From Diphasiastrum complanatum (taxonomy: Eukaryota; Streptophyta; Lycopodiopsida; Lycopodiales; Lycopodiaceae), in assembly GCA_029204225.1 (NCBI GenBank), contig CM055101.1, positions 29,501,975 to 29,561,974 of the forward strand: a stretch of 60,000 bases of DNA, read 5' to 3'. Made by a program: the position numbers and the translations under genes. Under the pieces are notes generated by a model, which had not been told where the DNA came from, did not search any database, and saw nothing but the letters and a program-made list of their open reading frames with translations. This document shows, piece by piece, positions 44,329 through 55,529 of the stretch. The first letter of the stretch is position 1. Every line of letters starts with the position of its first letter.

Positions 44329-44589
44329 TAAGTCATCCATAGGCTTCAAATTATCGAACCGTCATTCCTTCTTCCAATATGGTATAAGAGCACTATTATT
44401 AGATATCCTTCATGGTATCAGAGCGGATCATTAGATACTTTTCATATTATCAAATTATTATCTGAGCACACTTGCTCTTAATCTTCAATTTATGGTTTCA
44501 AATTTTAGTATGAGATAATTGATTTTCAATTGTAGCATCGCAAGGTATCATTCTTAAAGTCATCGACTTATCGACAGACCAAGTTCCAA

Positions 44590-44705
44590 ATGGATTCTCA
44601 AAGTAAAGTCATTCTCATTGTAGACAAGCTGAATGGATTCAAATACTATTTATGGACATTTAAGATGAAGACCTTGCTAATCGCTGACAAGTTGTGGAAT
44701 TTTGG
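44590..44705 (+). pseudogene. Ty1/copia gag start, truncated
   Basis: MDSQSKVILIVDKLNGFKYY then LWTFKMKTLLIADKLWNF is the first 38 codons of a copia gag (KLNG..Y..W...MK.LL...LW). At about 44705 it is cut and continues as TNP2 copy 3 on the opposite strand. Confidence 0.85.
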
Positions 44706-45200
44706 ATACAAAGGAGTATCTGCCTCCTTGCACAATAGAATCTCATCTTCATCCATCTCAAATTGTTCATGATCTCCATTTTCACTAGAATATGCGTGCA
44801 TAACATCATTCTCATTTGTTTCATTAAAGTAGAATTCAAACATATTGTGCATTGTTTCATCGTGTTGCACCTCATCATCACCATCATTAGAATCAAGTTG
44901 ATTACTCTTTTCTTCATCTATATCTGTCTCTTGAATTTGTTTTGTTCTTTGTTCTCTCATGTCCGTCAAAACTTGACGTTGACTGTCATTAAACACGGAA
45001 TGGCATTCAATTTATTGGCTACACACATTAAAAAAATTCAATAAATGACATATATAGATTGACAAATATTATAATAAAAAACAAACATATAATATTAACA
45101 AACCGCAAACGTCTTGCAAATTTGATGGTTGACCCTGATCTTTTTGTCCTTTCTCGCATATTTTGCCCATTACGCTTGATGCATGTGCACCATATTTTAA
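44700..45200 (-). pseudogene. En/Spm TNP2, N-terminal exons, copy 3
   Basis: Matches copy 1 at 42.10-42.68 kb: DSQRQVLTDMREQRTKQIQE, DETMHNMFEFYFNE, FEMDEDEILLCKEADTPLYP, then lost at the junction with copia gag. The zinc-exon region at 45.1-45.2 kb is also recognisable. Direct repeat of copy 1, separated by about 2.6 kb; its 5' side resumes at 47.24 kb after an insertion. Confidence 0.85.
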
Positions 45201-45971
45201 ATTGAAAGTAGTTATTGTACGAGAAACAAAAATTAAGTACGTGTCACTTTAGCAAAATATTTGAGGTCATGTTTCAGTTATAGTAACAAAGTCTTTATGA
45301 ACAAGAGAAAATGCATGTTTATTATTTACCCTGTTGACTTGAGTAGCGTCTTCATCGCTAGATTGACTTTGTGAACTCGAGGGTGAAGGCCTGTCCTAAG
45401 TTCTCAAAGGCCAAAAGATTTATTGGCTTATCATTCACATAAAGCAGGTCTCGAATCAACTTAAATGAAAATCAAATGAGACTTTAAATCAAAACTCAAA
45501 AATATTGCATCACATAGATTCATTCACACAACAGTGTGAAAGCACTGAGGGGTCAAGATGGGACACCCCCCCGCAAAGGATTCTTTTCTTGTCATTATGC
45601 AAATCCAATTGGCCTATGCCAATTACATATACAATGGATTCCAATAGGGGTCTCAAAGTAGGAAAATCAACTTAACATAGACTTAGTTCTTATTCAATGA
45701 TCTTAATTCTATATCTAGCTTAACAAAAAGAAATTTCTTCCTAAGTCTTAATCTTTTCGACATGCAATCATGTTGGGTCTTATATTCTTGACATGCAATC
45801 CAAATGGATCCTAGATTCTTGACATGTATTCATGCTTCAAATCTGACATGCAAGCTCTAGATCTGACATGCATGGACAATAGACCACAGATGGTATGACA
45901 TGAAATGGTACTGATCAACCATTCTTACATATGGGTAACAGTTTCAAGAGCATACCATGGTTTCGGGAGAA

Positions 45972-45974
<3 letters not shown>

Positions 45975-46022
<48 letters not shown>
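45975..46022. repeat. (GA)n microsatellite
   Basis: About 24 GA units within the 1.87-kb insertion. Confidence 0.95.
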
Positions 46023-46028
<6 letters not shown>

Positions 46029-46635
46029 GTTTGTGATGTGAAAGAGAGATAAAAATCCGAGAGGGTTTGACCTCCAAAATCCTGTAATCCACAAAATAGC
46101 ATAGCCACTTTGAGCTAATGCCTCAATCCTCTTCTCCAAAGCACCTATACACAACAAACAACAAATGGGCATAGCTTGGATGCAATATCCTTTAATCCTA
46201 TTGCTAGTGGGGTACATTTTCACTTATATAGGGAGTGGAGAGTCCTTCCAAAGTGAGTGAGGTCTCAAGTTCAAGTGCATGAGGTGTGAGGAAGACTCCA
46301 AGTGGACTTAGGGTGGAGTGGAGTGCATGGATGAGGTGTATTAGTTAGAGAGAGTGAATGGGTGATGTGTATTAGTTTGGGAGAGTTATTATGATGATTT
46401 AGCATATGAAGTGAGAGTGTAGGAGGGAGCCCCATTCTAGGTGTCAAATAGCCTAGAATGCATGTGGAAAAGTAGGTGGGAGGTAGGTGGTACAAGGTTT
46501 GATCTTGACTTTTGATTACATATAATTTTTCATGGTTACAACTTGGGATTTCACCCAAGTGCAATCTTCCCAAGGAAGAGCCAAGGTATATGTCCATCTT
46601 GTTTTTGCATAATGTCCATTAATTCTTAGGACCTT

Positions 46636-46880
46636 TTTTCTAGAGGTTGCCCATCCTCAATCATGCTCATTGGCACTTATTTTCTAGAGGTTGCCCATCC
46701 TCAATCATGGTGAATAGGGCCAAAAGGGTGATCACTCCCTTGGCCTATTCCTGATCTCTATAGACTCCACTAAGCCTTCATTATAAACTCTTCTGAGCCT
46801 TCATTATAGACCTAGAAATAAGCCTTCTTTATAGACTCTTCTGGGCCTTCTTTATAGACTTTGTCCAAAGCCTTCTTGTT
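46636..46880. repeat. Two short tandem arrays
   Basis: The phrase tctagaggttgcccatcctc is present twice (46639 and 46683 starts). Then a 20-25 bp unit of the form gccttctttatagactcttc is repeated about five times with variation (46770-46880). Confidence 0.8.
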
Positions 46881-47587
46881 TACTGTCTTAAGCTTAGAAA
46901 ACTTTGTGTTTCAATTCTTGTTCTTTAGGCACTTTCTTTGAGTACTTGCACATAGCCTCAAAGAGAGGTCAATCCTTAAGACTAGAGGGCTTCTTATTAT
47001 TATTCTAATTCTTCAAGTACATTCGTGTGTACTGCACATTCCTTCAAAGAAAGGTCAGTGTTCATAATACCATCAAACATGGTTCATAGAAGATTCTTAG
47101 TTTCATAGGTGTCAATGTTTGTTACTCAATTCATTAAAGTAATAAATTCATTCAATTTCCTAAAAGAATATGTCATCAAAGTCTATTTGGGTCTGAAGCT
47201 GGAAAAGTTTTTATTACTTAGGAACAATCTGTCTCTACAAATTACAGATTTGAATGTAATTCATCTCCTTGTGATAAACTACATATATGCACAAGTACAA
47301 AACACAAATACTATAAACCTAGTCAATTTAAAAATATGTTGATTCTTATCTTTCGATATTTAGATAGCATGATTCCTATATGCATATTATTATTTGATAC
47401 TCATGTTTTGATTCTTATACGTGGATTCTTTGCACGTTATAAACACACATCTATCCATTTTTTTTTTGTTGAAAGTCTAACTCTAATATACATTAGGGTT
47501 TTGTAGGTGATTTTTGTTTTTCTACTTCATTTCAATATATTAGGGTTTATTGTAATATATTGTATGTTTATGAATTCAGTAATCATG

Positions 47588-47860
47588 TCGGGGTCCGGCA
47601 GTGGCGAGAGCTCGGAAGATTATGTTTCAAATCTCTATGCATCGCTAACTCTTAAACAAAAAACACAATTGAAAAGTATGCTTAGTCAAGACCTCGAGGG
47701 TGGTATCTCACAAGCAGCTGCGGCTCCGGTCCCTACCGAAGAGTCATCCACAAATTTTTATTATGACGTGGATTCTCAAGGGAACATAATCTGTAAAGGG
47801 AGGGTGGTTATGGATCGATTGTATTTTTTGTGCAAATGCCATTTTGGCGATAGATTGTTT
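47588..47860 (+). pseudogene. En/Spm-associated second gene, copy 2 (truncated)
   Basis: MSGSGSGESSEDYVSNLYAS, KQKTQLKSMLSQDLEGG, TEESSTNFYYDVDSQGN and CKCHFGDRLF are close to the protein at 8.47-8.72 kb, including about 80 bp of upstream DNA (ttcaatatattagggttta). No stop up to LF at 47860, where copia RNase H begins. It lies divergent from the TNP2 copy 3 debris, as the two genes of a CACTA element might. Confidence 0.55.
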
Positions 47861-48329
47861 GGATTTTCAGATTCAGACTTTACAGGAGAACAAATGGATA
47901 GGAAATCCATAAGTGCACATTGTATTTTAATAGGTGATGGATATGGATGTCAAAGAAACAAGCTAGTATCTCATTGTCATCTAGTGAGGCTGAGTACAAG
48001 GCACTTACTCATTGCACAAAAGAGATGATCAAGGATCTTCACTTGGTGGATTTTTCATTGAGCTCAATCATCTTTTGTGACAACCTATCAGCCCAAAAGT
48101 TGGCAAGCAATCCTATATTTCATGCTACAAGCAAGCATATTGAGGTGGCATAGCACTTTGTGAGGGAGGAAGTCATGGCAAAGGAGGTTGAGCTTCAACA
48201 TGTGCCTTCAAAGGAATTTGTAGTTGATATCTTCACCAAAGCATTGGGAAAAGACTTGTTTACAAAGCATAGGACTTCACTTGAAGTATTCTCAAAGTCT
48301 ATGGTAAAACTAGTTGAACGAGTGTGAGA
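47861..48329 (+). pseudogene. Ty1/copia RNase H fragment
   Basis: GFSDSDFTGEQMDRKSISAH continues in frame from the second-gene fragment. After a small frame change: SSSEAEYKALTHCTKEM, FCDNLSAQKLASNPIFHATS, then FTKALGKDLFTKHRTSLEVF. It is close to the RNase H at 13.7-14.3 kb (same THCTKEM and KHRTSL phrases), so the same copia family. The terminal VERV and stop are followed by LTR sequence. Confidence 0.88.
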
Positions 48330-48600
48330 AATTGTCAAGTAGTTTGATACGTTGGACATATTTATTTATTTGGCAATTGAGGCCAATTTTTATATTAGAC
48401 TTAGAGTTTGACTTCAAAGTTATATTATTCTAAATGCATTTGATTTACCACTTTAAAAAAGTGAGGAAAATAGTAGAAGGTTGAGTTTGGTAGATTCAAA
48501 TGTGAATGTTGGAGACATTGAATCTAGTCCACATTAATAGTAGGATTTTTGTTATGGAGGGAAACCAAGATCAAAACTACCTATTATCGTACATGTGGAT
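48328..48600 (+). repeat. Start of copia 3' LTR, truncated
   Basis: After gaacgagtg the sequence TGAGAAATTGTCAAGTAG resembles the first bases of the LTRs at 13.7/19.0 and 22.0/33.2 kb (read on their own strand). It keeps words such as ggcaattgaggcc and gacttagagtttgac, and stops near a (CT)n tract at 48604. The remainder is lost. Confidence 0.6.
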
Positions 48601-48603
48601 CCT

Positions 48604-48847
48604 TTCTCTCTCTCTCTCTCTCCCCCTCCCCCATGATACTACTATCAATGCCTCTTCTTTAGAATAGGGGAGATCGTAGGAGGAGCCGCATTAGTGTATG
48701 TTGTTTTGGAAGTTGCAACGACGTAGGTGTGCTTGATGTGATCTCTACAAAAAGAGAGAGCTTGGAAAAAAAAAAGAGCCTAGAAAAAGAGATAGCTTAA
48801 GAGAGATAAGTAGAGAAAAAGATAAAGCTGAAAGAAAGCCTAAAAAA

Positions 48848-48895
<48 letters not shown>
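48604..48895. repeat. (CT)n and (GT)n(GA)n microsatellites
   Basis: A short (CT)n at 48604-48620 followed by C-runs; then (GT)9-10 at 48850-48868 passing into (GA)13-14 to about 48895. Confidence 0.9.
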
Positions 48896-48899
<4 letters not shown>

Positions 48900-50110
48900 T
48901 AATCACTAACACAATGAAAGCAAATAGTGTGCAAAAACAATGAAAACTATTAGTGAAGAAATACGTTCAAAAATGCTCAATTTATAGCCTTTTGGGATTT
49001 CAAGTTTGTGTGGATTTGCCATGGCATTGTTTTCCACGTGTGGCAAAAATGGAAATTTTTTTGGTACAGTCCTGCCCCTCACGGCCTGTAAGTTGTCAAA
49101 ATGCAATTTTTTTTGTGCCCACGGCCTACAAGGTGTCGAAACATAAGTGGAAAGAAAAAATGTAAATGATTGCATCCAAAAAAAAATCATTATTTTAGTT
49201 GATAAAAAAGGGGTGAGATTTGATTTGCAAACCCAGATCAATCAAATGTCTTGTCTCACTGGTTTAAGGACAAGTAAAAGTGAGACAAGACATTCAATTT
49301 TTTTATTTTAATGGACAACTATGAAAATGACAAGACATTGAATTTAGATAATTAAAAAAAAAATCTTAGAAATAATAAAAGATTGAAGTATAGTTTGACA
49401 TGTTTCAAGTTTTCTAATTTTTTTGAAGATAGTGGTATGTAAGGGAACTATCGGTGATTGCAAACATGTGCCATATGTGGCAAGCTTCAGGCACTTGTGT
49501 GCTCACGATGACAATTTCGACCCGTGGCATTTAATCGGTCTTGAGACATACACATAACTCTACCATTCCTTATATTGATACCCAACTAGTACTGGATTTT
49601 TTAAGGACTACAATACCCTAACCTGGCTGGTATCAAAAATTTCGATGTCCGTCCCACATTGGTTTGTACAAGATATGTCCTCGAGGGAACCTCAATGTAT
49701 TTGAAGAATCAAGCAATTTTGAAATTACTAATTTGTATGCTACTTTTCATATCTCCAAATCCAAAAAATAATGTTGGGACATACTTGTGACCTCAAAATA
49801 AATGTCCCAGTCTCGAGCTAGTCTAAAATCACTATTTTGTCAATTAATCACTTTTAGAACATACTGCAAACCTTGGCATAACCCTCCCAAATCTAAAAGT
49901 TTTCAATGGGCTAATACTGAAGGTAGTTTCGACGTGTCCTTTTTTGTAACTTTTTTGTGAATGAAGGTGGAGGAAATGATGCGAGGTAGGAGCGCATGTC
50001 TGCCCTCTTTGAAAAAATACAGATCCAAAACAGATTAGTGGATCAATAGGATCTTGGGCCAATTTGGTTGCACATCTAGAAATATCTAGAAGATAGAAAT
50101 CACTACTTTA
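48900..50110. other. No gene recognised
   Basis: Contains a perfect 15-bp inverted repeat (49245-49259 with 49280-49294, 20-base loop), with a third related word gacaagacattgaat at 49330. A 111-codon minus frame at 48906-49241 has no recognised motif. 50.07-50.11 kb carries a scrap of the copia LTR found at 21.44 and 32.60 kb. Confidence 0.45.
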
Positions 50111-51252
50111 ATATTGGGTCTAGGAGTTCAGATTGCTAGATTTCAATATGTTAAGGATGGAATTGATCCTTATCACTTGAGACAACATAAATTTGTTTTC
50201 TATCACTAAAGACAACTTGTTTTTGGCTCATATCAATCTAGATTGCTCAATAATTGATTGAGCTTTAGAAACTTTGAGTTTTGAAAAATGTAGATGCCCA
50301 AATTCGATGTATATCAATTGAGATAGCTTGAGTTTAATGCCAAACTTGTATAAGTGATCTTTATCAGTTGACATATCTCAATGAGTGACTGTGACACATG
50401 TATAAAAATAGAACTAGAGCAATACTTCAATATCATGAGTGATCGTCAGACTTGATCATCCACATATGTTTTGTGTCCTTCAATAGACCATAGGTTGTTT
50501 TGAGGGGAAAAGTCTATAGGAGTCAATGACATTGCAGGGAGAATCTATGGGATATCAGTTAAGCAAACAAACGAGGATTGGGTGGAGGTCCCTAAGCAAA
50601 TGGAAAAGCATCAGTCTCTAGGCATAATGTGAGGCTATAGTGAGTGAATTTAATGTAGAAGGAATCTTTAAGAAGTTTAGACGTGAAGGCATTCTAGTGG
50701 AGCTTCGACTACATGAGTTTTTTACCTACAAAGAGCCAAAAGCAAAGAAGAAATGTGGGTTGACAAAAGGTAATTCAAGTCTCTCACAGAAGTACATGGT
50801 TGTCTACAGAAAATTGTGAAAAATGTCAACTAGCTAAGTTGATCTAATTTGGCAATTTTGAGGCCAAAATGAATTTTGAACTTAGAGATAGATTTGCTTA
50901 TGTCAATAAGGCCTTATAATAGTGTTTTTATGAATTTTGGCTAGTGTTGAAGTTGATAAGGTTGGATTTAGACCTACTCTCATTGGTTACTCATCGATTG
51001 ATTGAGTTTGAGAAATCTTATACCAGAGTGATTGATTGAATTTGAGAAATCTAATTAGGTTTTGAACATTCAAATGGCTCAAAGTCTATGCTTGAAATGT
51101 AGTTTTGGTCCTCAGTACATGACAAAGCTCATCTGCTGATTTAATTTGGCCAACGTTGAGTGTGTGATATTTATATTGCTCTAGTCCTTATCACTCAAAA
51201 TATATCATTGAGTGATTTAATTGGACCAACCTAGCAAGGTATGGAATTCCAT
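50111..51252 (-). repeat. Inverted repeat, right arm (partner of 5748-6890)
   Basis: Reverse complement of the left arm over about 1.14 kb, from atattgggtctaggagttca to gcaaggtatggaattcc. Ends are sharp on both sides: the left edge borders a copia LTR scrap, the right edge borders the GC-richer accessory gene. Confidence 0.88.
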
Positions 51253-51345
51253 GAAAAACTGTGTGTTGGATGAGGTTGCTTCGGTGTGCGGGGTTGAGGC
51301 GGCATGGGCAGCTGTGATGAGAATGGTAGGCCCAATGGTCATAGA

Positions 51346-52290
51346 CTATCCTTGTATGGGAGCAGAGGTGAGGGAAGCATCAGAGACGAGGGGAATGGGA
51401 AGTTTAGTGTGAACAGCAGCAAGGGGTGGAAGCACAGCTGACGAGGTATGCCTAGTACGACGTTGTGACGCGAAAGGCGAGTCAGGTCTTGTTGCGTGGA
51501 CGAGGATGACTATGAGAACTTGAGGCCTGGTGAGATGACTCGGCTGGTGCTTCTTCGTAGACCAAAAGCACAGAATCCAGGTGGAAGCCATGGATTCTGT
51601 TTTCTAAGTGAGAAGCGGCTAAGAGGGACAATAGAGAGCCAGTGGCGAACTGCTGCTTTGTATTGGCCTTAATAGCTCGCTTGAGCTCACCAGAAACAGT
51701 CTTGAGCTAGTTATATGGTTCAAGAGGGGCCTTGGCCAACTTGATGTGGGACTCCACTATCCTTTGAAGGATTTGAGATGTGATGCGGTCTTTCCTGAGG
51801 TTGCCAACCATCAGGAAATGATTCAACAATTGGGCAACGACGTGGATGGAAGGCTCAGTGATGGCTTCCAGAAGATAACCATCACTAGTTCAATGCAGAT
51901 CGTTGGTGAGGTTAATGTGTGGCTTGATGGCCTGTTTGGCGTGCTTGTGATTGGGTGAGGCGTGCATACCGGATGAGATTCCTATAGCTGCAAGTGCGGC
52001 CTCAGTGACGCGCACCTTGTGTGTGGCTCCTTGGAAGGTGATGTAAAACTTGGATTTCTCTTCCTTCCACGTACTGAAGGCAAGAGTGATGAAATCCATA
52101 TTGATGCATTCCAAAAAGGCTCTCTCATGAATACCCATTGCAGTAAGTAGAGGCTCCGCAAGGGTCATCCACTGAGTGACCATGCTTGTGCTAGGAACAA
52201 TCATGATGTCCGTTGCAGATGGGACATCATGATGGATAGTATAGTGCGGAGACTGGGAAGTATCGGTAGAAGACATGATGATCAAAAAGA
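51346..52290 (-). pseudogene. Accessory protein in minus-strand gypsy, GC-richer
   Basis: A frame starting near MSSTDTSQSPHYTI at about 52276 reads FITLAFSTWKEEKSKFYITF, HKVRVTEAALAAIGISSGMH and NLTNDLH, one stop, then GYLLEAITEPSIHVVAQLLN, ITSQILQRIVESHIKLAKAP, another stop and KTVSGELKRAIKANTKQQFA, to RNKT at about 51496. A third frame continues to 51346. Over about 260 codons only two stops occur. The segment YITFQG..HKVRV...AL..IGI.SG is reminiscent of the plant retrotransposon domain with a beta strand before a helix and a GLP/GIP turn, so it may be a distant relative of the accessory genes at 1.1 and 59 kb. That link is weak. Confidence 0.45.
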
Positions 52291-52313
52291 AACTATAACC
52301 GCGTGAGAATGTA

Positions 52314-53778
52314 TCAGAAGGCAATGCAGGAAATTTGGAAGGCTTTGGTCGCAAGAATGCCATCATGTGAAAACATGATTTTTGGCACCAACTTTAGGAG
52401 CTCTCCCAATGAGATATTGATCTTCCTAGACAAAATATTCATGAGTAATTCTGTATGCGGTGCTTCCGGTTCCGTCATCTTGAAGGGTTTTTCATGATGA
52501 TGTAATTGATCATTCATATCCGTACGTAAATTTCTTGGAGGCTGCAATGGTGAGGACCGAACTTCAGCTATTACTTTAGCAGCTTCAAGTTCCTCTTCTT
52601 CTTGCAGATGCTTAATCCATTGTCTCATATCTTGATATCTTCGTTTTTCTGCATTAAGATTTGGATAAACTTCTAATGCTGTTGGTGTATCGTTCAATGG
52701 TATAAAATCAGTAGGTACGGAACCCACTACTGGTTCTTTTTGCTTTTGTGCTCTGGTGACCACCATCAAGGGTGCACTTGGTTTATTATGAGCTACCAGT
52801 CCTTTCTTGATTGTTATCAAATTTACAGGTGCTGTAGTTGGTGGTGGCTTCGGTCTTGCTGGACAGTCTTTATAGTAATGCCCATATCCACAATCACGAC
52901 AAAATGGTACAAATTTTTCTTTATTTGGACATTCTGCAACTCTGTGATTTTCTCCACATGCAAAGCATCCAAGTGGTGCTATGGCCCAATTTCTCGAGGC
53001 TTGTTGTTGAGCGACAACATAAATGGCATACTGTTCTGAAGATCCACCTTCCTGATCATTACCATAGCTCCATTGCTCAACACTTCCTTAAGGTTCCATC
53101 AGATTGGCATGAGGAGCAGAGTGCTTTGGTGGGGCAGGCAAGGCTAGACGCTCCGGGTATCCAAGAGTAGATTGTCGTAGTCTTGCGGTTTTAAGGCAAC
53201 ATACTGACATTCGGCTCATCATCTGAATCTTCATCCTTCTCCCGAATTGCATCATTCATCGCGTTTTGCAAAAGTGCGTACTCATTATGGCGTTTCAGTT
53301 CACATCTGATCCGTTTAGGTAGACCTGACAAAAACCACATAATCATGGCATTTTCATTAATTAGCTCAGGCTCACATTCAGATCTAAGACGTTTCACCCT
53401 TTCGATGTAATCTCAAATCGTTTCTCACTTTCCCATTTTAATTTTACTTAAAAGTAGGAAAGGGTCTTCCATAAACTTATACGGTTTGAACTGTGTGATA
53501 AGGGCTCGTTTAACAACCTCCCAATCTGTACGCTCAGTTTCATCTTGGTTATAGTACCAATCTTGTGCTGCGCCTGTTAAGGCCATAGGAAACAGCTTAA
53601 GTTTGTCTTGAGGATAAATCTCACCATAGACCTCACAGGATTCAGCATAGATCTGAAGAAATCGAACTGGATCTGTTAATCCATTATATTGGGGTAGATC
53701 CAATCGGGGTGCTCTTCTAACAATAATTGGATTGACCTCCTGTGGAGCACCTCCAGGAGCAGCTCTAGGGGCAGCCAT
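52314..53778 (-). pseudogene. Ty3/gypsy gag with two zinc knuckles and protease-proximal region
   Basis: Start MAAPRAAPGGAPQEVNPIIV, then RLDLPQYNGLTDPVRFLQIY, LFPMALTGAAQDWYYNQDE and WEVVKRALITQFKPYKF (Retrotrans_gag core). After a stop, ELINENAMIMWFLSGLPKRI continues. Two CCHC knuckles follow, CFACGENHRVAEC and CRDCGYGHYYKDC (about 52985-52865). Then comes VTRAQKQKEP, a long acidic linker and HTELLMNILSRKINISLGEL with LLKLVPKI, the segment that leads into gypsy protease. Instead of protease, RT and integrase, the sequence passes within a few bases into the accessory gene, so pol is deleted. Confidence 0.88.
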
Positions 53779-53789
53779 TTAGATCAAAT

Positions 53790-54780
53790 TGATAATGTGA
53801 TTGGATATAGATTTTTTCAAAAACTATCTCAGATTAGATCTGCTAGCTCTATTCCACTTTTCAAGAATCTGATTCTATATGATGAAAAACTACCCATAAT
53901 TCGATCAATCAATACTTCTCAAAAATGATAAATCTCTCAGAGTCCAATTCACAATATATCATATCTGATCCAAAATTTGACAGAGACTTGAACTGGAAAA
54001 TCAAAAACTAAAAACAGGACTGGCGAAGGTTATCTAGGCGAAGGTTGGCTCGGCGAAGGTTCAATAGTGCTATTTTGGGATAACAACTCTCTGAACACTT
54101 TTTTGGCAATTTCTTGGAAAATGACCTTCGCCGATTTCTCAGATGGAAGATCTGACATAGATAAAACTATGGACAACCGGGCGAAGGTTTTTAACACAAA
54201 AAAATACAGTTTTTGTGATTTGACGAGGGTAAAAATCAAGATTTTTTGTGATCTGATCAAGATAAATTTTCGTCGAACTCAAAAATAGTATTTTTATATA
54301 AATATAATGTTCTGGAAACTCGGGAAAGGTTTTGGCGAAGGATCAAGAGTAATACTGGTAATTTTGCAAAAAAGTGACTTTTCTGGCACAAATATGACAA
54401 TATGACAACTGATCCTCTGAAAACCTTTCTATTTTTGGTATTATTCTTCGCCGACCTGGAAATAGATAGATCTGAATCACATCTAAGCACATTGAATTGG
54501 GCAAAGGTTCTTTTTCTGTATTTTTTAGGATTTTGATAATTTTTGGTGTTTTTTGGTGGTTTTTCTGATGTTTCTGCTGGGAATTAATCTTTACCCTTCA
54601 AACTGAAGGATTTGTAAACAAAACCAAAGGCATCTGCAACTCTGCGAAGGTTTCCTAAAAGAGAGTAAAAAGTTCTGGGCTTTGATGACACTTTTTGTCT
54701 CTTTTTGACCAAATTTGGCAGATTTGACCAATTTTTGTTATTTTCTCTGATATCCCAGATCCAAATGGATCTTAAGATTA
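53790..54780 (-). other. Gypsy 5' leader/LTR region with gcgaaggt repeats
   Basis: Lies upstream of gag. Carries ggcgaaggtt three times at exact 15-bp spacing (54023, 54038, 54053). The same word occurs singly at 54181 and 54643, a variant at 54335, and the reverse complement at about 54124 and 54449. LTR ends and primer site were not identified. Confidence 0.45.
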
Positions 54781-55520
54781 GTGATCTAAATAGCTTTGTC
54801 TGTTTAATAATCAGATTGAGACTTTTGTGAGTTTCTAGAATTAAACAAATCAATTTATTGTTTGTAAAATTCACTAGTAAGATGAGATCTATTGGAGCTT
54901 ACCTTCTAGAAGCTAGTGAGAGATTGAACTCTAAAAATTATGTCATTTGGAAGGTTAGGTCTTGGAGCACAAGACCAAACCTTTATGAATTCTTGATTGA
55001 AGATGAAGATGAACCTCTTGAAGGACAAGAGTTAGTTAGATACAAGAAAGGATCTAGTCTAAGACTATAACTTCATTGTGTAAAGATGAATGTAAATAAT
55101 GATCTTTTGAGAGAAGCATCATCTTGTACTAGTGCTAAAGAGTCTTGGGGTTCTCTGAAATCCATATATGAATCAAGCAACACTGCTAGAGTCCTCATGC
55201 TTAGAAACCAAACCTTGCAAAGCATGAGAAGAAGTGAGGAGAGTGCACAAGACTATGTGCTCAGAATCAAGTCCTCTAATAGGGAGTTAGCTTCCATTGG
55301 GGAGAAGCTTATGATGGAGAGCTTGTTCAAATAATCCTTAATGTTCTAGGGGAAGATAACACAAAATTGGTCCAAAGTTTTACAATCTAAGACACCTTGC
55401 CAACTATAGAAAAGCTTCATAGTGTATTAGTGGCTGAAGAGTGTAAGATGATCCACATCAAAGCAAGATTTAACTCATTGTCTTTGTAGGATGGTGATGA
55501 GAAATCCAATTTCTCATTCA
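54780..55520 (+). pseudogene. Ty1/copia gag (inverted partner of 35.0 kb)
   Basis: MRSIGAYLLEASERLNSKNY, VIWKVRSWSTRPNLYEFLIE, a stop, LHCVKMNVNNDLLREAS, KESWGSLKSIYESSNTARVL, RNQTLQSMRRSEESAQDYVL and RIKSSNRELASIGEKL make up most of a copia gag, followed out of frame by a basic run near FKGKK at 55520. The first 290 bp, including the leader before the ATG, match 34976-35270 in inverted orientation. No LTR, protease or later genes are present. Confidence 0.88.
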
Positions 55521-55529
55521 AGGGAAAAA

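Larger units (their letters stand above)
45366..47238. mobile_element. Insertion of about 1.87 kb in TNP2 copy 3 5' flank
   Basis: In copy 1 tcatcgctagactga runs directly into tctgaatgtaattcatctc (42805-42828). In copy 3 the first part ends at about 45365 and the second resumes at 47239. The intervening DNA includes a (GA)n tract, two small tandem arrays and no clear transposase. No long terminal repeat or convincing target duplication is visible, so the mechanism is open. Confidence 0.65.
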
